Shown here piece by piece: positions 1 through 10,780 of a stretch of DNA of 64,000 nt. The position numbers and the translations under genes are program-made. Under the pieces are notes generated by a model. That model was not told the origin of the DNA. It worked only from the letters and a program-made list of their open reading frames with translations, and ran no database searches. Source of the DNA: Anoplolepis gracilipes (Eukaryota > Arthropoda > Insecta > Hymenoptera > Formicidae); contig NC_132979.1 in NCBI RefSeq assembly GCF_047496725.1, positions 327,501 through 391,500 on the forward strand. The letters run 5' to 3'. The first letter of the stretch is position 1, and each line of letters begins with the position of its first letter.

Positions 1-192
1 GTTTGTCAACAAAATATCAAGGAATCTATTTTATATATATATACACAGATCAAAACATGTAAAGACTACATTTTATTATTCTTTATATAATTTATAATTT
101 ATATAGAGAGGAGAGAACATAATTGTTCTTAATATTAAAGAAATTACGAGATAGATTTTTTACGTATTGTAAAAAACAATATATACTTAATG

Positions 193-348
193 TCAGCGGG
201 AATCCTCCGTGTGACTCTCTTGGAAATTTAGCCAAGATTGCTCGACTACAGTGGCCACTCTTTTCTCATATTCCCGTTTGTTTTCTTGATACAATTGCGC
301 CGCTAAAGAATTGGCTGGCGAATTAGGATTTGGTTCATCCAAAAGCGA
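193..348 (-). CDS. Ubc6: Ubc6 distal alternative terminal exon (vertebrate-like C-terminus)
   Basis: Encodes 51 residues plus stop TGA. It begins SLLDEPNPNSPANS and contains QENKREYEKR and VEQSW, features of vertebrate UBE2A/B. It then runs on for about 12 residues (LNFQESHTEDSR), longer than the usual 152-residue end. The acceptor is gttacag before TCGCTTTTGG. A minus-strand AATAAA (complement at 72-77) lies about 115 nt past the stop. Codons are AT-ending, unlike the proximal copy. The exon shares phase and acceptor context with the copy at 1046-1171. Confidence 0.88.
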   Translation of the reverse strand, partial: SLLDEPNPNSPANSLAAQLYQENKREYEKRVATVVEQSWLNFQESHTEDSR

Positions 349-3300
349 CTGTAACAAATAATTAACAAAATTCCTCAGCAAATTACTTTAAAGATATATT
401 TTACGATCCGTGATAAAGAAGTCGAAAATATACACTAGTATGTACGAGCAGGGGATAGAGAAAGAGAGAGAAAGAGAGGTTGTGGAAAGAATAATGAATA
501 CCAGGCTACAATTATACCAAGTTATAAAGAGAAATTTTTTATGCATTTATTACTTCATTATATATATCTATATATAAATGAATTCGTGTACATACTGAAA
601 GGTATATCAAAGTACACTAAATTCAATAGAAGTATAATTCTCTGCGCCGCTCAAAAAATAAAAATTAAATTAAAAAAAGAACGACAAGTAAAGAAAAGCC
701 AAATGTTTTTTTTTTTTTTGTTTTTTTTTTTTTATATATATTCTAGGTTTTAATAACTAATTTCGTGTATCACCAGATATTCGAAATAAATAAATACACA
801 ATTTTATAATAGTTTATTATTCAACATTGTAAAAATTCGGTCTAACGTTGCACATTGTCGTGGTAGTTCGATAAAGCTCTCAGGAAGAAACATGCCAGAT
901 CTGTATTTTTCTTTTCTTTTTTTTTTTTTTGTTTTAAACATTAGCTCCTTGTAGTATAAAGCTACATGTTCTTCTCCCTTGTATTTGATGGTTGGTGACG
1001 GCTGACTGATACTGTCTTACAGCAGCATTATGTTAACGTCCATAACTAATCCACAAAACTTTGTTCCACGCAAGCCTTCACTCGCTTCTCGTACTCGCGT
1101 CGGTTCTCTTTGTACAGTTGCGCTGCCATTGAGTTGGCAGGTGAATTCGGGTTCGGGTCACTTAACAGCGACTGCAATCACATATAAGTCATACCTTGTT
1201 ATACTTGGAAGAATAGTTTTATTATTTTCTTTTGACAAAGTGCATGGTAAATGAAATCTGACATGACAATCTGCTCTTAATTTTTTCTGCTTTTTCTTTT
1301 TTCCCAGTCTGATTAATTGATACAGAAAAACCAAAAATGCATATCAACGGGCAATTAAAGATAGAATTATCCCAGGTAGCAAATACACCTCATTTGATAT
1401 CAAATGATGCATGCATTTGATTACCTAGGATATGTATACATGTGGCATTATTAAAGTGTTATGCACAAATAATTTTTAATTGGATCATGTGATTAGACTT
1501 TGCTGAATTGCAACCGCTGTTAAGATAAAACGAATGATCCCTTCACAAAACATATTTATCATATATAAGTAGGAACACAAAAAAGTAATGTGTCAATGTA
1601 TAAAGTTTTTGAGAAAATAAAATTGCACATAATAGGAGTATGAGAATGGCACAGATTTTAAAATGTAAATACAAAGATATATTTAATGTGAGATTTAGAA
1701 AATAAAATATTATGTTTTATTTTATTATGGCAATGATTATTTATAAAAGCCATGCAAAATATGTATTTAAATAGCTATCACACAATTCATGAACAAAAAT
1801 CATACACCAGGGTATATTATTATTAATTGTAAGCACTAACTTGTGTTATGAAATAACATCAATTTTTATAGTTTTGATTATATATTTTATATTTAATATT
1901 AAAATAGTACAATTAAGAGCATTAATGATGTCTACGCTTAGTATACTAAATCATAAAATATTTAATATTTTGTAATATTGACAAATATTTAAAAAGAGAA
2001 ACATGTTTTTGTTTACACAGATTAAATATTTGATAATTAAGTATCAATATATAGATTAACATAAATCAATTACTTTATTTTATGGAAAAAAAAGAAAAAA
2101 AAATAGAATCAGTGAAATTATAAAGTCTATGAATATGAACATTTTAAGCAGCATTAATGTTTCTGATTGCATTATTTTAATATCTTTTCCTGTAATCTTA
2201 ACGATATAATTGTACTAAAATGATAAAAGATTTATATCATGCTGTGTATAAGGAAACAGAAAAACCATTACCTTATATGAAAAAATGTCAAAAATTATCA
2301 TTCCATGTATGATATATAAGATGAATTAGAAAACATGGCATAATTAGAAAACTGTTGGAGATTGTTGTTGGGTGTGTAAAAATAAATCGAAAATGTAAAA
2401 CTAAATTTTATAAAATATAAGAAAATTGACTTTAAAATTTGAAAAAGTTGTGTTTAATTTTAATAATCTTGTGTTCCATATCATCAAAATAATCTTGATT
2501 ATCTATAGATACATACATAAATATAAAGGTAATACATTTATGATACATTTAAAAATATAAAAAAACATTCTATTTGATAAAACAAAAAATAATACAAGAT
2601 GCTAAAAAAGTTATGCATAAAGAATCAAGATAAAGCTAATCTTGTGTGTGTGACTTATTTTTGCACAATTCCTTTCTTTTTTGTATTATATTACGTTTCC
2701 TAGTCTATCTTGTACATACTCATAAAATATAAATTAAATGTTATAAAAATTGTAAAATTGAATTTCTGTTGATTACTTAAAATGCTACAAAACAATAAGA
2801 ATGTAGAAACATCTTATTGTGAAAAAGAAAAGATGATACACACCTGTATAGATGTCAAGATGGCTGAGACATCATAAGTAGGGCTCCAGCGATTTTGAAG
2901 TATATCAAGACAAATTCCACCATCTGCATATACATTAGGATGAAACATCTTACTAACAAATCTCACTGTAGGTGGCTTGTTTGGATATTCTTCCGTAAAT
3001 TCTATTGTAAGTTTAAATGTACCATCTTCGAATGGAGTGTCGTGTGGTCTTAAAACAGATGTAAATATTGTTAAATTTCATGTGAAACTTAAACCAAATG
3101 TTATATTTTTAATGATTTACACATATATTTTATAAAATAAAAAATTTAAAAAACGAGTTTTTTTTTCTTTCTCAAATATATATTTTTCACTCAAGATAAT
3201 ATTTTCTTGACTTTTAAACACAAAATATAAATTTTATCAAAGATGTTGTATTGTCTTACCCAAATATAACTGCATTCCATATCATAATATTATTGTCTGT

Positions 3301-3372
3301 TGGAGCACCTGATACTCCAGTAGGAGGATCTTCCTGCAATCTTTACACAAAATTTACAACTTTGTATTACAA

Positions 3373-3413
<41 letters not shown>

Positions 3414-3470
3414 GTAGTGCTTTATTATTCATTATCATAATAATTTATTGTCACATATTTTATGGTGTAT

Positions 3471-3514
<44 letters not shown>

Positions 3515-4091
3515 GTATCACTTTATTGTAAAATCTGACAGATTATGCAAGAAACAAATATTTCCATTAATACATTTGTAAATAGAAAAAAAATCTTAAT
3601 ACTTTCATTACAATTTTCTTCCATCAAGTTTTATAGTACAAGTCTATGCTGGAACTTATCATCTAAAAATGTCTCATCTAATATTGTATACAAGAATGAA
3701 TAAACATGTGATTATTTATTACTGTGACAGTTATTATTTAAATTTAAACACAGTATCATGTAAAAATTCATAGAAACTGTTCTAGAGACGATCAACTGTA
3801 TTGAAATCACACAACAAGAACAGTTTGTTTATTAAAATAGAGAGTAAAAAAAAGGTTGTCACCAGAGGGCAAATGTGGGAGAGACGTGACGCAAAAGATC
3901 GTTTCTAATAATAAATACCATTTTTGTATGTATACAAGTCAATACGAGTTGAATAAATTTCATTTTAACTAGAGATCGCAGCTGTACTTTGCAACATAGC
4001 TTTACACTTGAAGAAACGTTATAAATTAGTCATAACATTTCAAGTACCTCTTGAAATCCCTCATTAATCTCCTCCTTGCAGGGGTAGACAT
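193..4091 (-). CDS. Ubc6: Ubiquitin-conjugating enzyme E2 (Rad6/UBE2A), two alternative last exons
   Basis: Rad6-class E2 that receives ubiquitin from E1 on a cysteine and, with RING partners of the Rad18/Bre1 type, modifies PCNA and histone H2B (family knowledge). Coding exons in gene order: 4091-4048, 3340-3260, 3048-2844, then either 1171-1046 (151 aa) or 348-193 (161 aa). Both joins keep frame. The protein starts MSTPARRRLMRDFKR, as in animal UBE2A, and the active-site Cys falls at residue 88 in the ICLDILQ context, the same position as in UBE2A. The HPN motif (78-80) is present. Residue 86 is Gly where vertebrates have Ser. The upstream region (4092-5300) is GA/CpG-rich and likely promoter. 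Identity is very secure; use of both last exons is inferred from sequence. Confidence 0.95.
1046..1171 (-). CDS. Ubc6: Ubc6 proximal alternative terminal exon (dipteran-like C-terminus)
   Basis: Encodes 41 residues plus stop TAG, beginning SLLSDPNPNSPANS and ending KACVEQSFVD. This resembles the fly Ubc6 end (recalled, not searched). Acceptor gattgcag precedes TCGCTGTTAAGT. Compared with the distal exon, 30 of 41 aligned residues are identical. Codons here are mostly G/C-ending. A minus-strand AATAAA (complement at 813-818) lies about 230 nt downstream, between this exon and the distal one, so the exon can terminate its own transcript. Confidence 0.9.
   Translation of the reverse strand, partial: SLLSDPNPNSPANSMAAQLYKENRREYEKRVKACVEQSFVD
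3376..3504. repeat. Two (TA)n tracts in Ubc6 intron 1
   Basis: TA dinucleotide runs at about 3376-3405 and 3480-3504, separated by AT-rich sequence. They lie just upstream (in gene sense) of the exon at 3260-3340. Simple-sequence repeat with no other content seen. Confidence 0.9.
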
Positions 4092-4540
4092 TCCTTATGA
4101 ACCGGCTTCCCGGTTAACTTTTGTGTCCAAACAATGACAATGATGGATGATCACGCGAAAAGCTCTTCCTCACGTTCTTGGTATAGCGGATAGGTATGAT
4201 GTATGAGCTAAGGATGACGGTGACGACGATGACAATGATGATGATAACGAGGAAGAGGGGAAGGGGAGGGAGGAGGATGGCGACGGCGATGGCGACGACG
4301 TCGACGGCGACAGCTTTCCTCTTCTACACTTTGTCGTCCGTCAGGTAGAGGGGCTCGCGGAAGAAATCACAGCACGTCTCTACGCACTTTTTTTTTTTAC
4401 TTCTCTCCGACACGCGTGCGTACGCACGCACCCACGACACGATGAGGGTTATTTTTTGCGAAATCCCAGATTTATAGAGTAACAAAGAGATTAATGTTAC
4501 GCGCAAAAAGCGCAAGTGGTGGAAAAAACAGGAGAGAAAA

Positions 4541-4585
<45 letters not shown>

Positions 4586-5821
4586 AAGAGCCCGTTATTT
4601 GCGTTGTCCTTTGCCTTTTATCGCGCTTGCCAAGGTCGCTTTGTTACTATTACGAGGACGAATTCGATCCCACGACCCTGACTATAGAATGACTACGATG
4701 ACGATCACTCTGTGCTCTCTCTCTCTCTGACTTCGACTAACTTGGGTCGAGTCGCGTGTATGTGCGTTCGTTGTGTGTGTCTGTGTATGTGTATGTACTT
4801 GTCAAGATGTAAAGTCGAAACTCGCGTTCTTTAAATTATAGCGAAGAGACCTCTTCACATTTGCCTGTACGAAATATCTTTCGAAGAAAATTTTCGCTAA
4901 CTGCTGCCAAACGGTCACTCTCGACAGCTGGGCAGCGGACAATACGGTGGGGAATACGAAATAAGGCTGTCTCTCGACGTGACGTCATCACGTGAGACCC
5001 CACGAGTGACGCGATAGCCAATCAATCTTCCGCTATCCCAGAAATAATAGATACACGCGGATTATACACACGATTGGCCGTAGCGTAAATAGAATTTTTC
5101 ACTGCTTTCCAAAATGTCACGCGATTGGCTATCGAATAGAGAATTTTTTTAAGTCTCAACATTTTTCTTTATTTGACAGCCAATCATGTGGCATTGTATT
5201 TACGTGTGTCTTATCATTGGCAATCTCCCTCTATAAAGATAGAAAAAAGTAAGATGAGAAAGAGAGAAAGCAAGAGACAGAGAACAAAAATATACATATC
5301 TTTAAGCCCGTATCAGACTACGCATTAAAAATTGTGATTGAAGATTGAAATTTAACCAATCAAGACAAAGCAATTTTAGTTCCTTTTATATTCTGATTAG
5401 TCAAATTCTAGTTTTTAATCTTCAAGCTTCAATTTTCAACTCGTAGTGTGATACGGGCTTTAGTGGGATCGTCCCGATTGCGCACATGTTCGATCGGACA
5501 CGCCACACAAATCGACCGATGCCTAGGGTAACCAGCACAGTTGACCAATCAAAGGATCTCATTTTCATCCGGCCAATAAACATTGTGTCCGACGATACTC
5601 CCCTTCTTTAGTTCGTATTTAGGTTGATTTTTTATGTACTATATTTTTTATAAAATTTAACCTATGTATAGTTTATTTCTAGAGTCCTTTCATTATAGTT
5701 GTTATATATTATAGATTGTCAGCACTGTTATTGTGAGCGTATTTCAGACCGCAATCTTTATGTGTATAAGGACATTTAATTACTCCACAGAAAAATCAAT
5801 TTTTAATTTAACAACAAAAAA
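4092..5821. promoter_or_regulatory. Divergent intergenic region between Ubc6 and the NIPA gene
   Basis: About 1.7 kb between the start codons of two divergently transcribed genes. It contains GA-rich 5' sequence of Ubc6 (GA tract about 4546-4594) and a CpG-bearing stretch. A palindromic CRE TGACGTCA (4980-4987) directly abuts an E-box TCACGTGA (4988-4995). CCAAT or ATTGG pentamers occur at 5018, 5073, 5124, 5180 and 5216. A small MITE occupies 5305-5459. No additional exon was recognised. Promoter function is inferred from position and motif content. Confidence 0.6.
5305..5459. mobile_element. Harbinger-like MITE with TTA target duplication
   Basis: A 155-bp element with terminal inverted repeats: left AGCCCGTATCAGACTACG, right end the complement of AGCCCGTATCACACTACG (one mismatch). 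It is flanked by TTA on both sides (5302-5304 and 5460-5462). TIR plus 3-bp TTA duplication is the PIF/Harbinger signature. No coding capacity. Confidence 0.75.
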
Positions 5822-7824
5822 ATGAGTTTTACGACAGAAGTGACAAATAACGAGGCGCGTTATGACACAACGAGCTTTTATGTCGGCTTAGGATTAGCGA
5901 TTAGTTCTAGTGGATTTATAGGTTAGTAATTATAGGTTAGTAATTTCGTTCACAAAGAAACGTTAATATTTAATTTGTTAATGTTAATTAAATTATTTTT
6001 ATAGAAAAAAGTTTATTATTATTATTTTCTTTTAATCCTTGCCTTTCGGCTTAGGATAAATTTTCGGTTTACATATTAAATCACGTTTAACTAACCTAAA
6101 TACAGTACAATAAAATTGAATAAACTAAATAAATTAAGTAAATTAAATAGATAAAGTTTAAGGAGACTAAGGTAACTGATAATAATCGATAATAACTGAT
6201 AGTAAACTGAGCAAAGATAAACTATAATCAACTAAAATCAACTAAGATAAATTAAAATGAATTTTTCACAGTTTTTGCCAGTTTTATTCATATTTATACG
6301 GTTCCTCTTTTCTTTCTTCTTTTCTTTCTATCCTTTCTCCTTTTTTCATATCTTTCTTTTTTTCATTTCTTTTTTTTTTAGAAAAAAGTTAATTACATAT
6401 ATTAAGAATATTATAAGAAAATATAAATTATATTAAGGATGTAAGAATAATTCTATTATATAGAAATTATAAATAAGTGAAACATATAATAGCAGAAATC
6501 AATCATTGTTTTGCCTTCACTTATACTGTGCTTTGAAATAACATTTTATCTTTATTCTTATGGAATATAGAATAGAGATGGAGTGATGTTTCACAAGTAT
6601 TTGCAGCACTGTCTTGACAGCAACCTTAATCTTATTTGTTAATCTATTATTTAGGTGCCAGTTTTATCATTAAAAAAAAAGCTTTAATTCGACTTCAAAG
6701 GTATGGAATACGTGCATCTTCCGGAGGTTTTGGCTATTTAAAAGAATGGATATGGTGGGCTGGTCTATTATCTAGTACGTATAAATCTCAAAAGATTTTA
6801 AGTTAGGTGCTGTGTTATTTTTCTATGTTTTGTGTAAAAAAAAACAATATTTGAAATGAATGTTATAGTGGGAATAGGAGAAACGGCTAATTTTATTGCG
6901 TATGCATTTGCACCTGCATCACTCGTAACACCATTGGGTGCATTGAGTGTTCTAGTGTCGGCAGTATTAGCTTCCAAGTATCTTAATGAAAGATTAAATC
7001 TATTGGGAAAAGTAAGAAGTCTACAAAAAGAAATATTAATGATTAGTGTCGTAATTAACAATGTTTTAATATCGCAATTTGTCTTTTAGATGGGTTGTTT
7101 ATTATGCGTCTTAGGTTCCACCATAATAGTATTACATTCTCCCAAAGAAGAAACAGTGAGCAGTTTAAGTGACCTAATTATTAAAATAAAACAACCAGGT
7201 TTTATATCGTATGTTCTAATCGTAATAATCTGTTCTCTGTCGATTATATTTTATTTTGGTCCAGCGTATGGCAAACAACATATTTTAGTGTATATATGTT
7301 TGTGCTCCTCTGTGGGTTCTTTAACTGTTATGAGTTGTAAAGGCCTAGGCTTAGCTTTAAAGGAGACTATCTCCGGGAAAGAGAACGCGTTTGTCAGTTG
7401 GCTCACGTGGGTCTTTATATTTAGTATTATTCTTTGCATCATGGTACAAATGAATTATCTGAACAAATCGCTCGACTTGTTCGATACGTCTGTCGTGACG
7501 CCAATTTATTACGTTTTCTTTACAACCTTGGTGATAATTGCATCTGCGATTTTATTTAGAGAATGGGAAAAAATGAGTGTGGAGAATACTTTAGGTGCCT
7601 CTTGCGGTTTTCTCATAGTTGTAAGCGCTATATTCTTATTGAACGCATTTAAAGAAATAGACATATATTATGGTAATATTAAGCACATATTGAAACCCAA
7701 AAGGGAAATGCTTTTAAATTTTCATTCAAAATGGGATGATCAAGAAAGGGTAACGACTAGATTAGAATCTCAACATTTGCTTAATCATACTTATGTTGAT
7801 TCAACTCTCACTAGAACTGTTTGA
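5822..7824 (+). CDS. NIPA2: NIPA2-like magnesium transporter
   Basis: Multi-pass membrane protein of the NIPA (DUF803) family, which mediates Mg2+ uptake at the plasma membrane and endosomes in vertebrates. Exons 5822-5921, 6655-6774, 6869-7011 and 7090-7824 join to 365 aa, close to human NIPA2. Family blocks are seen: FYVGLGLAISSSGFIG (about 19-34), LKEWIWWAGLLS, ETANFIAYAFAPASLVTPLGAL, LNERLNLLGK, VTPIYYVFFTTLV. Several hydrophobic segments fit the usual nine helices. The last 50 residues are hydrophilic and not conserved. The exon 4 ATG at 7090 is internal, not a start. A poly(A) signal AATAAA lies at 8043-8048. Confidence 0.93.
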
Positions 7825-8345
7825 GATTATTTCTTCTAAAAATATGTATAGCACAACAAATTTGGTTTCAATACTTTGTATAATTGTAATATAATTGTGT
7901 ATGATAATTGTAAAGAAAAATTATATATATTTATATATTATTATTTATTTTATCTTTTGCATACAAGTGTATATTTGCATAGAATTAAATTTGTTTGTAT
8001 ATAATTAAATGTATATATAGTCTTTATGTTATTTTCAAAAACAATAAAGTACTTAAAAACAATTTATTATTATTTTAATTTTAATCATGATATGTTCTCT
8101 CCTTAAAATTAAACAAAAATTGATTATTAATAAGCTTCAAAAATTTATTCTTAAAAAAGTTGATCCATAAAGTTTGTTTACAATATTTTTTTATTTATTC
8201 AAAGATATATCTAAGTATATGTGAAAAATGAACAATGTTTTTATATAATTTTTATAATTTATAATATTTGTCTGAATAATTAATCATAAGTAAGCAGAAA
8301 TGGTTGGATTTGTATTTCAAATTTCCTTCCACTTGACGTTTACAT

Positions 8346-8403
<58 letters not shown>

Positions 8404-8503
8404 ACATACTATATATACGTATATGTATGTATTATGTATAGGCAAGATAGAGACTCAGAGGCAGAGGGCATAGGTTTGTTGTTGGCTTTTGCCCGCATAC
8501 AGA
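7825..8503. other. NIPA 3'UTR and short spacer before cornichon
   Basis: AT-rich sequence with AATAAA at 8043-8048 for the NIPA transcript. It is followed by a (CA)21/(AT)6 microsatellite at 8349-8402 and about 100 bp of putative cornichon 5'UTR/promoter. No coding potential seen. Confidence 0.6.
8349..8402. repeat. (CA)n(AT)n microsatellite
   Basis: An uninterrupted CA dinucleotide run of about 21 units passing directly into an AT run, about 100 bp upstream of the cornichon start codon. Likely length-polymorphic. Confidence 0.95.
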
Positions 8504-9240
8504 ATGACATTCAATTTAGCTGCCTTTTCGTATATCGTAGCATTAATTGGTGATGCATTTTTAATATTTTTCGCGATATTTCATGTACGTTTTTCGTATG
8601 ACGTGTTCATACGCAGTGATTTTACGGCGATGAAAGTCGTAAAAGGCATTTCTACACGTTAATTGCATATAACCTTAACAATGGTTTATATATTCAGGCA
8701 TAAATATATTATTACTGTGTGTTTTTAATCTTTTAGGTAATCACATTCGATGAGTTAAAGACTGGATATAAAAATCCGATCGATCAGTGTAATAATTTAA
8801 ATCCGGTAAGAGACATATTCATAATATATATATATCTCTTATCTACAGTTCACAGTATCGTTCAATGATAGCATTTTTTTTTTCAGTTAGTTCTTCCGGA
8901 ATATATATTGCATATCGTGATAAATTTTTTCTTTTTAATCAGTGAACAATATTTTTCACTGTTCATCAATATTCCATTGATAGCCTATCATGTATGGCGA
9001 TATATGAACAGGCCTTTGATGACAGAATCTGGCTTGTACGATCCTACGAGCATAATGAATGCTTATGATTTGTCCATTTACCAAAGAGAAGGATGGGTTA
9101 AACTAGCATTTTATCTACTTTCATTTTTCTACTATTTGTATGGGTAAGTTATTTCCTTAGTCTCTAATCATGTTTTAAATACATATAATTTGTTTGTTGT
9201 AATTTTGTATTTCAGAATGATCAACTCGTTGATTAATTAA
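8504..9240 (+). CDS. cni: Cornichon, ER export cargo receptor
   Basis: COPII-associated transmembrane cargo receptor (cornichon/CNIH, Erv14 family) that exports TGF-alpha-like ligands and other membrane proteins from the ER. Exons 8504-8584, 8737-8805, 8887-9143 and 9216-9240 join to 143 aa, the usual cornichon length. Diagnostic blocks are present: YIVALIGDAFLIFFAIFHVI (first membrane segment), FDELKTGYKNPIDQCNNLNP, LVLPEYILH, INIPLIAYHVWRY and KLAFYLLSFFYYLYGMI. The N-terminus matches CNIH1/cni rather than the divergent CNIH4 type. It sits about 680 bp downstream of the NIPA stop on the same strand. Confidence 0.96.
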
Positions 9241-10011
9241 AACCATAATTGCCACAAAATTAATACAAATTTTTCATTTTTCTTATGCAACAATGCATAT
9301 ACTGGAAGTAAGTACAAGTGGTATTACAATTAATTTATTGTACTGGAAGTTTTGTAATAATACGTAACATGAGAGGAAAGAGTCTGTTGATTATATCTAG
9401 ATAAACTTCCAAGCAACATACCTAAATCTTTTTTTTTTATAATGTAAATATTTCTTCTATATGTATGATAATGAGTTTCAAAGTTTATCGTTTACAAAAT
9501 AAAAATTAGGCATGTACTTTGAATCTAGAATATTTATTCTTTTAGATATATATGCGATATAAAACAAAATATTTTGTAACAAATATATTGATTCTATTTA
9601 TATTTTGATAAAGTTAATTTTATATTTGTGAAAGAAAATTCCTAATTTTTACACTGAACTTTATATGTATTATGTATATTGAAGTGAGGCAGAATGAAAA
9701 TGTTACAGGAAATATTTATCAATTTAAATAATGAAATTGTAAATAAATTGTGATTTATTACGATTTATTTTTAAGTAATTTGTTTTAAAAAAAATTGTGG
9801 ATTATTCATTTTTTTCAATTCGGTAAATTGTAAATGCAAAGTCTATGTTTCAGCTTAATCTAATCATGAAATTTCTGACAAAAATAACGATTTATCTAGT
9901 ATTATCCTTTCTTACGAAAGTTTTAAATACCCGTTCAAAATTAAAAATTTAGTTTTTAAAATTTTTTAAAATTTCCTCTTCGAGGAAAATATATATGTGA
10001 TATATATCTTA

Positions 10012-10137
10012 AGATCGTTTTACATTCGTATCGCAGCGTCGCAAGTCATGTGATCCAATCAGCGTCAAGCTAGCTCAATGCTGATTGGATAGCATGACGC
10101 TTATGACGTTTGCGATGCGTTTAATGTAGAATGACCT
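10012..10137. mobile_element. Harbinger-like hairpin MITE with TTA duplication
   Basis: A 126-bp near-palindrome. The left arm begins AGATCGTTTTACATTCG; the right arm complement reads AGGTCATTCTACATTAAACG. The inner parts pair through CCAATCAGC and GCTGATTGG. TTA flanks both ends (10009-10011 and 10138-10140). Non-coding. Confidence 0.7.
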
Positions 10138-10309
10138 TTATGTTCTGTCAGTACGTCATGCGCTAAAATTAGAAAAAGAAAGCAATATTTGGAAATTTGG
10201 AAGTGTGTTTATCTCTTTTCGACTTAACTGTTTCATTTTTTGTTTCTTTTCAATTTAACTTTTCTTTCTTTTTCTAATTGTGACGCATCATTATTTGATG
10301 AGTAAAGTC

Positions 10310-10370
10310 TATGGTCGGTATTCATAGTGCGATCTTATATTTAAGATTGGATTGTAAATACCAGCCTATA
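10310..10370. repeat. Short inverted repeat, possible MITE remnant
   Basis: TATGGTCGGTATT at the left is mirrored imperfectly by AATACCAGCCTATA at the right. An inner palindrome, ATCTTATATTTAAGAT, lies between them. About 60 bp, no coding content. It may be a very small MITE or a stem-loop in the FARSB upstream region. Confidence 0.45.
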
Positions 10371-10780
10371 GTTTATAGTCTATATTTCTTACGTCTATGG
10401 TTACGACTAACAATTAAAATTGGTTCACGTGTCACAACTCATAGTTTTTATATATTGCCTAAAAAAAATGTAACAGGCTAAAATTACATATTAATTTGAC
10501 GTATCGGTTGAGTTTCTTAATAATAGATTCTTTATTGTGTAAACGAGATTATCAAAAAAGTTTTGATAATTATTGAAATAATATATTAAACCTTAACCTT
10601 AACCGGTGAAAATTGTTTGTAATTATTGGTCATTAATAATGTATATTCTTAATTAGGTGAATAGTAGAGAAACAGAACCAGAAGAATTAACAAGGAATCT
10701 AATATTTTAATAAAGGAAAGGATAAAAACATTAAGGATTTGCTTGACTACATCAAGATATACGTTGTTTTTAATCTAAAA

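Larger units (their letters stand above)
9241..10780. other. Spacer between cornichon and FARSB
   Basis: AT-rich cornichon 3'UTR with likely poly(A) signals near 9498. A 126-bp MITE lies at 10012-10137 and a short inverted repeat at 10310-10370. The last few hundred bases should contain the FARSB promoter, but no core motif could be assigned. No ORF of interest. Confidence 0.5.

Noticed and set aside
7090..7824. Stand-alone 244-aa gene starting at 7090
   Set aside because: The ATG follows a CTTTTAG acceptor and the upstream exons complete the NIPA family protein, so it is exon 4 and not a separate start.
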